Source of the DNA: a virus
Strand: one strand, 5' to 3'
IMG/VR virus record: IMGVR_UViG_3300001450_000384
Span: 5-21,779 of that record
Length of the DNA: 21,775 nt
The position numbers were made by a program, and so were the translations under genes. The notes under the pieces were generated by a model. The model was not told the origin of the DNA. It saw only the letters and a program-made list of their open reading frames with translations, and did not search any database. Positions 16,639 through 21,775 of this stretch are shown here, piece after piece (the first letter of the stretch is position 1; every line of letters begins with the position of its first letter).

Positions 16639-17940
16639 ATGGCAGTATATAATAGACGAGTATCAGCAAGACCAGGCCGTTTTGCATCATCAAGACCTCA
16701 ATCAAGTCCAGGAGGTCAAGGTCAGATAGAACAATTGGCTAGGCAAATGGCGGAACAAATATTACGTGAAAGAGATGCGGCCGCGCAGAGAGCTCGATTA
16801 GGAAGAATCTTTACACAATTTGACTCAACAAATGATGTTCTACCTAACAATGTAGAAACAGTGACAAGAGGATTGTTTTCAGGAAATACAGGTAGTTTAA
16901 TTAATATGTTTTTTAATTCAAATTTAACTGCCACCCAGCAAACATATTTCCAAGATATTTATTCAACTGGTGATCCTGCTTCCAATGCAATGGCATCAGA
17001 AGAATTATCTATTACATATGGTAATTTTGGAGGTTCAGGATCTTCAGATTTAACTGGTAACTTAAATAATGATACTCCTACAAGAGCAATTTATAAACAA
17101 TATGCACAAATATTGTTAGCACCTAATGATAAAAAGTTTACATTTAATGGAGTTGATTCAGATAATATTTATGTGTTAAATATTAATCGTTCTAGGATGC
17201 GAGAAAAATTAGATCCAGGAAATTTAGAATTAACATTAGCAAGATTATCTGGTTCATCTTATACAAACGCAACTGGTGTTTTATTAAATGCACAAGGTAA
17301 TGATGCAACATTAGATCAACATACAGGTTCTAATGTGTTACTAGATGGATCTGGTAAATATATTCAATTGATAGATGATTCAGGAGAAAATGCTGGAGCA
17401 GTTGCAGATGCAGGACAAATATTTAATATTGTATCAGGAACATTAGATGGAGGGGCAACTATACATAATCCAACAAGTCCTATACATTATGGATTAATGT
17501 TTCCTCAACATGGTGTAATAGTATTGAATGGTGATGTATTAGATACGAATGCAGGATTTGGAACAAGTACAGGATCAGGAGCAGGATATCAAGGTGAAAA
17601 TGCGACTAAATTATTTAAATCATTATCAGGATCAGATGCATTAACACCTGCTACTGTTAATGGAGGTATTCAAGCAAGGTCATCAGAACAAGTTAAATCA
17701 ACTTATTACTTTGTAAGAGTTAAAAATGCAGAATATAATTATTCAAATAATCCATCTTATACAACTGGTTCATTGGGTGAATTAATATTTAGTACATTTA
17801 TTAACGATCCTCAAGTATATATTACAACAGTAGGTATGTATAATGAAAGACGAGAATTATTAGCAGTTGCTAAATTGAGTCAGCCATTATTGAAAAACTT
17901 TACTAGAGAAGCACTTGTAAAAGTTAAATTAGACTTTTAA
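16639..17940 (+). CDS. Structural protein with C-terminal domain shared with next gene
   Basis: The 433-residue protein has a basic, disordered N-terminus (residues 1-27, Arg/Ser/Gly-rich). A helix or coiled coil follows at about 28-58 (QIEQLARQMAEQILRERDAAAQ), then a long Ser/Gly/Thr/Asn-rich beta region. Residues about 358-433 form a C-terminal domain ending YITTVGMYNERRELLAVAKL to KVKLDF. Without gaps, its last 40 residues match the last 40 of the next gene at 15 positions, so the two proteins probably share a docking or attachment domain. It is not recognised beyond this. AAAGG lies 15 bases ahead, a loosely placed ribosome-binding site. A GCGGCCGC 8-mer (16777-16784) encodes part of the Ala-Ala-Ala in the helix. 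Confidence 0.76.
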   Translation: MAVYNRRVSARPGRFASSRPQSSPGGQGQIEQLARQMAEQILRERDAAAQRARLGRIFTQFDSTNDVLPNNVETVTRGLFSGNTGSLINMFFNSNLTATQQTYFQDIYSTGDPASNAMASEELSITYGNFGGSGSSDLTGNLNNDTPTRAIYKQYAQILLAPNDKKFTFNGVDSDNIYVLNINRSRMREKLDPGNLELTLARLSGSSYTNATGVLLNAQGNDATLDQHTGSNVLLDGSGKYIQLIDDSGENAGAVADAGQIFNIVSGTLDGGATIHNPTSPIHYGLMFPQHGVIVLNGDVLDTNAGFGTSTGSGAGYQGENATKLFKSLSGSDALTPATVNGGIQARSSEQVKSTYYFVRVKNAEYNYSNNPSYTTGSLGELIFSTFINDPQVYITTVGMYNERRELLAVAKLSQPLLKNFTREALVKVKLDF

Positions 17941-17947
17941 ATAAATA
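17940..17947 (+). promoter_or_regulatory. AATAAATA, T4-type late promoter candidate
   Basis: AATAAATA matches the T4 late promoter consensus TATAAATA at 7 of 8 positions and begins at the stop codon of the upstream gene. It lies 12 bases before the ATG at 17960. In an AT-rich genome such a match can arise by chance, but it is in the right place and orientation. Confidence 0.35.
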
Positions 17948-17959
17948 TAACGATATGAT

Positions 17960-20134
17960 ATGCCAATTGAACCATCAGTTTTTCAACCTATACGACCAAA
18001 TGATTATCAGGAAAGACCGTTTTACGCGTATAAAAAATATTTTGTAAATAATGTTGGATTTACAACCGAATCTGGATATGTAAGGCATGATGCTATATAT
18101 CTAGGATTTCCAGAACCAGTAGGAGTTGATAATCAAGGTTCTTTAAGTTTTGCAGGAACAAATGTAGAAGACAATACACAAAAAACGGTAGTATGGTCTA
18201 CTATTGATCATAAATATTATAGACATCCATATGATCCAGCAAAGACATTTGAACATAGTAATGAAGATACTACGGAAAAGTTTTTATGGTATTCAGCATC
18301 AATCTTAACATTTCCTTATTTTCAGACTGGAGAAAAAATTAAACCAGGATCGGTTACAGGATCGTTTATTATGGGTGATCAGTCATTTAAATTAATAGAC
18401 GATGGTGTAGGAAATTTACGAGATCCATTAATTGTTACTCGAAGTTTTGCATCTGAAAGTAAATCTATTTTACATTTATCATTTAATAAAACATTCCGTC
18501 AATTTAAAGATGTAGAAGAAAATTTAGGACTATATCGAGATGGCCTAGAATATAAAATAGGCAGGGCAACTAGATTTGCAACACCATCTGATGTGAGTTG
18601 TAAAGGAGATGGTGTAATATTATCTGGATCATTATCTGGTGAAACAGATCCTTTTGAAGTATCATCTGGCCTAGCCGGTCATTTTATAGATCGATCATCA
18701 TATGTACGTATTGCACATAGTAAGGAATTTAATCGTTTCAATAAATGTGATGATTGGACAATATGTTTTTGGATAAAGAAGGTAACTACAGGATCTGATA
18801 CTAGACATATAATAACAAAAGGTGGAGTAATTGAAGAAGCCTTTTTAGATGAACAAACTACTTTTGAAAGAAAGCCACCAAGTCCTCATATACAGGTACA
18901 TGGGCCAGGCCATGCTCATCATGGAAAAGGAAGAAAAAGTATTGTTAAGCCTAGTGTAATAGTACAACGTAAGACTGAAAAAATACTTAAAAGGCGTGAT
19001 AGAAACGTGCCATTACCAGATATTAAAAGTTCATTTAGACGATTTAGAACTCCATTTATGGTAGGGGTTGAAACGACAGAAACTGATTTAACTCATTATC
19101 ATTTCAGAGCTAGTGATGGTGGTAATGAATTGCATATGTCCGCATCAACAAATACTACAGGTGCAGCATTGTCAGCAAGTTCTTGGGACCATGTATTAAT
19201 ACGTAATCAAGATCAAACATGTAAGTTTTTTATTAATGGTACTGAAACAGGTCAAAGCGGTTCATTACCAACTCAGCCAACAGCTAATAAACAAGATATC
19301 ATGATTGGTTCTCCTAATACTATTAAAAACTTTTTACCAAATACTATTAAACGAACAACATTAGGAATAGATGGTAGTATTTCAGTGTATGAAGTATCAG
19401 GATCTCTTACTACTTTAGGAACATTAGTCATAGAACCAGGTGTATTATTAATAGTTAGAGGTGATATGTTTATTAATGCACCAACAGTAACTGTGCAGAA
19501 TGGAGGAACATTAAAAGTGTTTGGTGATATAATTCAAAGTGAACCTGGACTTTTAGTAATAGAGGTAGGAGGATTAGTCCAGGTACCAGGAGCAGTTGAT
19601 GATTTAAATGATTATCACTTAAGCGAAGTTCGTATGTTTTCATATGGAGTGGATCAAACTGGTATTTCTTCTTTGGCAAATAGAGATTATCTTTCTGGTT
19701 CATTATATCAATCAAATGTTGCTGGAAATGTATTTTATAAAAATTTACAAATGGTTGTTTCATCACCAATGCCAAAATATAATTCAGGTTCAGGTGCATT
19801 TAATGAACAATTCGAAGTAAGATATAAAGGCCAACATAAAATATATGAAAATGAAGTTTTAGTTAGAGTCGGAAAGGATATAGCTAATGTTCCAATGAAT
19901 CCAACAGCTAATTATATTCCTAGTACAGGAACTAGTTGTCCAGATGATGGAAAGAATTCATTACCAGGAGAATTTAGAAAACCAATGTTTGTATCTGGTA
20001 CAGCACTTCCTTATATAACAACTATTGGATTATATGATGATAAGGCGCAATTATTGGCAATAGGTAAATGTGCTCAGCCCATACAAAAAAGAGATGATGT
20101 TGACATGAATTTTATAGTAAGATGGGACTATTAG
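17960..20134 (+). CDS. LamG/concanavalin-like tail protein with two inserts and shared C-terminal domain
   Basis: The 724-residue protein has an N-terminal region (1-230) that is not recognised. A LamG-like core follows, with SSYVRIAHSKEFNRF, DWTICFWIKK, SASSWDHVLIRN, CKFFINGTETG, DIMIGS and, after a gap, LSEVRMFSYGVDQTGISSLAN, matching successive LamG strands. Two segments interrupt the fold. Residues about 292-375 are basic and His-rich (VHGPGHAHHGKGRK, then many Arg/Lys). Residues about 462-545 are repeated short strands with turns (GTLVIEPGVLLIVRGDMFIN, TVTVQNGGTLKVFGDII), like a beta-solenoid. Residues about 633-724 share the C-terminal domain of the preceding protein. It probably binds cell-surface glycans at the baseplate edge or fibre base. 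No Shine-Dalgarno sequence is visible before the ATG. Confidence 0.78.
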   Translation: MPIEPSVFQPIRPNDYQERPFYAYKKYFVNNVGFTTESGYVRHDAIYLGFPEPVGVDNQGSLSFAGTNVEDNTQKTVVWSTIDHKYYRHPYDPAKTFEHSNEDTTEKFLWYSASILTFPYFQTGEKIKPGSVTGSFIMGDQSFKLIDDGVGNLRDPLIVTRSFASESKSILHLSFNKTFRQFKDVEENLGLYRDGLEYKIGRATRFATPSDVSCKGDGVILSGSLSGETDPFEVSSGLAGHFIDRSSYVRIAHSKEFNRFNKCDDWTICFWIKKVTTGSDTRHIITKGGVIEEAFLDEQTTFERKPPSPHIQVHGPGHAHHGKGRKSIVKPSVIVQRKTEKILKRRDRNVPLPDIKSSFRRFRTPFMVGVETTETDLTHYHFRASDGGNELHMSASTNTTGAALSASSWDHVLIRNQDQTCKFFINGTETGQSGSLPTQPTANKQDIMIGSPNTIKNFLPNTIKRTTLGIDGSISVYEVSGSLTTLGTLVIEPGVLLIVRGDMFINAPTVTVQNGGTLKVFGDIIQSEPGLLVIEVGGLVQVPGAVDDLNDYHLSEVRMFSYGVDQTGISSLANRDYLSGSLYQSNVAGNVFYKNLQMVVSSPMPKYNSGSGAFNEQFEVRYKGQHKIYENEVLVRVGKDIANVPMNPTANYIPSTGTSCPDDGKNSLPGEFRKPMFVSGTALPYITTIGLYDDKAQLLAIGKCAQPIQKRDDVDMNFIVRWDY

Positions 20135-20135
20135 G

Positions 20136-20150
20136 ATATTTATATAAAAG
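20136..20150 (+). promoter_or_regulatory. Candidate late promoter/leader motif ahead of 20160
   Basis: ATATTTATATAAAAG lies two bases after the preceding stop. It repeats the motif seen at 1754 almost exactly, but here it is followed by CGAAAG rather than a good ribosome-binding site. Confidence 0.38.
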
Positions 20151-20159
20151 CGAAAGATT

Positions 20160-21775
20160 ATGAGTGAAATACAAGTAAATACCATAAAACCATTCTCTGG
20201 TGGGACGGTCGAAGTTATCGGAGATATAAGTGCTTCAGGAAAACTTATAGCCAAAGAATATCTTGTACAATCTGTTACAGAATCTGCAATGTTGGTAAAT
20301 GGTTCCAATCAATTTGGAAATTCTGCAGATGATACTCATACATTTACAGGAAATATAACTGCATCTAATGATATAAGTGCTTCAGGAACAATTACAGCAA
20401 ATGCATTTATTGGATCTATATCAGCTACTGGAGGGGATTCTTTATTTGGTGACATAACAGCATCAGGAAATGTAAGTGCAAGTGGAGATATAAGTACAAG
20501 TGAAAATTTAAATGTAGAAGGATCTGCATCATTTGGAACAGGAACAGTAGTAATAAATGGGACGGCAGGTCAAATAACAGCTTCTGGAAATATTTCTGCA
20601 AGTGGTAATTTAATAGGTAATTTCGTTTTTGGTGATAAATTTCATTCAAATGATAATGTAGTGTTTCAACATTCTGCAGGAATAACAAATATAGGAACAC
20701 CAGCTATACCAAACAAATTTTTTGGAAGTAATATTGAATTTGCTGCTCCAATAACAGCATCCAATATAAGCGCATCAGGTGCCATATCAGCATCTGAGTT
20801 ACTTATTAATACATCTGGGGGTGGATTTGACACTGAAAATATGGGAGTTAAAATTACTCCTAACTTAATGCAGGTAAGTTCAAGTTTTACATTTAAATTT
20901 GGTTCTGGCTCTCAGAATAATGCTTTATTGAGACAAGGTTCATTAATATTACGAAGCACAGTAGCCGATAATACAGGTTCGTTACAACTAGCTCAGCTGA
21001 ACACCGGTGCCGGCCGTATACGTTGTCCTAGAGACTTTTTAATTGCATTAGATTCTGCAGCTGACGGAGGTGGAGAAGATTATGAACCAGAAAAATTTAC
21101 AGTTGGGACAGGTGTCTTGCCAGGTATTGTAGGAGATATAGGATTTCAGGTAACACATCGTAGTACAAATGGAGATATAGATGAAATTAGGCATGTAACT
21201 GCATCAGGTAACATAAGCGCGAGTAGTCTTGTTACAAATGAAATTAATGGACTAAACCAGGCCGGAATAACATTAACAGGAAATGTGACAGCATCAGGCC
21301 AGATAAGTGCAAGTGGAGGAATTACGTCTAGTGGTATAAATTTACAAGGCGAAGATCCTATCATTTCATTAACAGATATAACAAATGATTATAATTTTCG
21401 AATTAAAGCTACTAATCGATTAGGAATAATAGCCACTGAACATTTTTCAAATGATGTTTTTGTTGCAACTAATTTTACAGGTCATAATGGTAATGTATAT
21501 AATACTACTGCATTATTCCTGGATTCAGGTGATGGTACATTTAACATAAATGGTGCTGAAGTTATAGTTTCTCCCACAGGTGATATAACAGCATCAGGTG
21601 ATATAAGTTCAAGTGGTGAACTATCAGCATTAACAGTTTCAGATGTATTAGCAGCTGCAGTAGTAACACAAATTGATAATGATGAAATTCCTATAGCTAA
21701 ATTAGCAGAAGATGCAGTAACTGTTACTGCAGGAACAGGTTTAACAGGAGGAGGATCGATTACATTAGGTGGCTC
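20160..21775 (+). CDS. Repeat-rich tail fibre protein, 3' end beyond window
   Basis: The frame stays open from the ATG for 538 codons to the window edge. It starts MSEIQVNTIKPFSGGTVEVI, the 'x-V-N-T-I-x-P-x-S-G' opening of many marine phage fibres. It then carries eight blocks of the ITASG-N-ISASG type, spread over about residues 22-486 and separated by variable inserts. The largest insert (about residues 215-345, IKVTPN-like strands, TGSLQLAQLNTGAGRIRC, then FLIALDSAADGGGEDYEP) may be a separate knob. The visible end, VTVTAGTGLTGGGSITLGG, is a motif common in the shaft of tail fibres. Such proteins often end in a self-cleaving S74-type chaperone, which would lie beyond the window. It would form the trimeric host-recognition fibre. 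The ribosome-binding site is weak (GAAAG). Confidence 0.85.
   Translation, partial: MSEIQVNTIKPFSGGTVEVIGDISASGKLIAKEYLVQSVTESAMLVNGSNQFGNSADDTHTFTGNITASNDISASGTITANAFIGSISATGGDSLFGDITASGNVSASGDISTSENLNVEGSASFGTGTVVINGTAGQITASGNISASGNLIGNFVFGDKFHSNDNVVFQHSAGITNIGTPAIPNKFFGSNIEFAAPITASNISASGAISASELLINTSGGGFDTENMGVKITPNLMQVSSSFTFKFGSGSQNNALLRQGSLILRSTVADNTGSLQLAQLNTGAGRIRCPRDFLIALDSAADGGGEDYEPEKFTVGTGVLPGIVGDIGFQVTHRSTNGDIDEIRHVTASGNISASSLVTNEINGLNQAGITLTGNVTASGQISASGGITSSGINLQGEDPIISLTDITNDYNFRIKATNRLGIIATEHFSNDVFVATNFTGHNGNVYNTTALFLDSGDGTFNINGAEVIVSPTGDITASGDISSSGELSALTVSDVLAAAVVTQIDNDEIPIAKLAEDAVTVTAGTGLTGGGSITLGG
20223..21618 (+). repeat. Eight ITASG/ISASG repeat blocks in the fibre gene
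   Basis: Blocks begin near 20223, 20351, 20451, 20570, 20749, 21196, 21286 and 21583. Each encodes one to three units of (G/N)-(D/N/Q)-(I/V)-(T/S)-A-S-(G/N). Some are near-identical in DNA: GATATAAGTGCTTCAGGA occurs at 20223-20240 and again at 20370-20387. The spacing between blocks ranges from about 90 to 450 bases. Confidence 0.85.

Noticed and set aside
3338-16784. NotI-like sites as a sign of vector or cloning contamination
   Set aside because: Both lie inside continuous reading frames that agree in composition with their surroundings; no vector sequence is visible.
16955-16964. ATATTTATTC inside the 433-residue gene as another copy of the leader motif
   Set aside because: It lacks the AAAAGG part, lies within coding sequence and has no ATG at the proper distance; short AT-rich cores of this kind occur by chance here.
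4911-21364. Minus-strand open frames of 62 to 108 codons within the large genes
   Set aside because: All lie opposite long, well-supported + strand genes, lack ribosome-binding sites and recognisable domains, and have skewed composition (Leu/His-rich) expected from the complement of AT-rich coding sequence.
20223-21618. CRISPR array
   Set aside because: The repeats are in frame, degenerate at synonymous positions and unevenly spaced, so they are protein repeats of a fibre.

Overview
The window looks like part of the genome of a tailed phage with a contractile tail (T4-like myovirus). It is AT-rich (about one third G+C by eye), densely packed, and every supported gene lies on the + strand with overlaps or gaps of only a few bases. 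The anchors are a T4 gp55-like late sigma factor, a gp5-like hub/spike protein, a gp25-like wedge protein and a gp6-like wedge protein. The composition and several protein styles (very large structural proteins rich in Ser/Gly/Thr, and ITASG/ISASG repeats in the fibre) resemble uncultured marine myoviruses. The host cannot be read from the sequence.

Layout: 3-1740 holds three overlapping genes: the 3' part of an HD-domain phosphohydrolase gene, a small membrane-anchored protein and the gp55-like sigma factor. 1777-6568 carries an unrecognised acidic helical protein, the OB-fold hub/spike protein, two small unknown proteins, gp25 and gp6. 6579-15911 carries three increasingly large structural proteins: a 378-residue DNRLRE-like beta protein, a 943-residue unknown with a hydrophobic segment, and a 1786-residue protein that seems to combine a P2 gpI-like wedge segment with a concanavalin/LamG-like domain. 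15956-20134 carries three more structural proteins. Two of these share a C-terminal domain, and one has a LamG fold interrupted by a His/basic-rich insert and a beta-solenoid-like insert. From 20160 to the window end runs the 5' part of a repeat-rich tail-fibre gene.

Likely joint function: the gp55-like factor would direct late transcription of the baseplate genes downstream of it. gp5, gp25 and gp6 build the hub and wedge core. The large proteins that follow probably complete the wedge and decorate the baseplate periphery, with at least three candidate glycan-binding modules, and lead to the host-recognition fibre. A recurring motif, ATATTTATWWAAAAGGA, precedes four genes that follow an intergenic gap and is the best candidate for a phage-specific late promoter plus ribosome-binding leader.

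No tRNA, rRNA, CRISPR array, insertion sequence, integrase or convincing factor-independent terminator was seen. No gene-free stretch exceeds about 60 bases.
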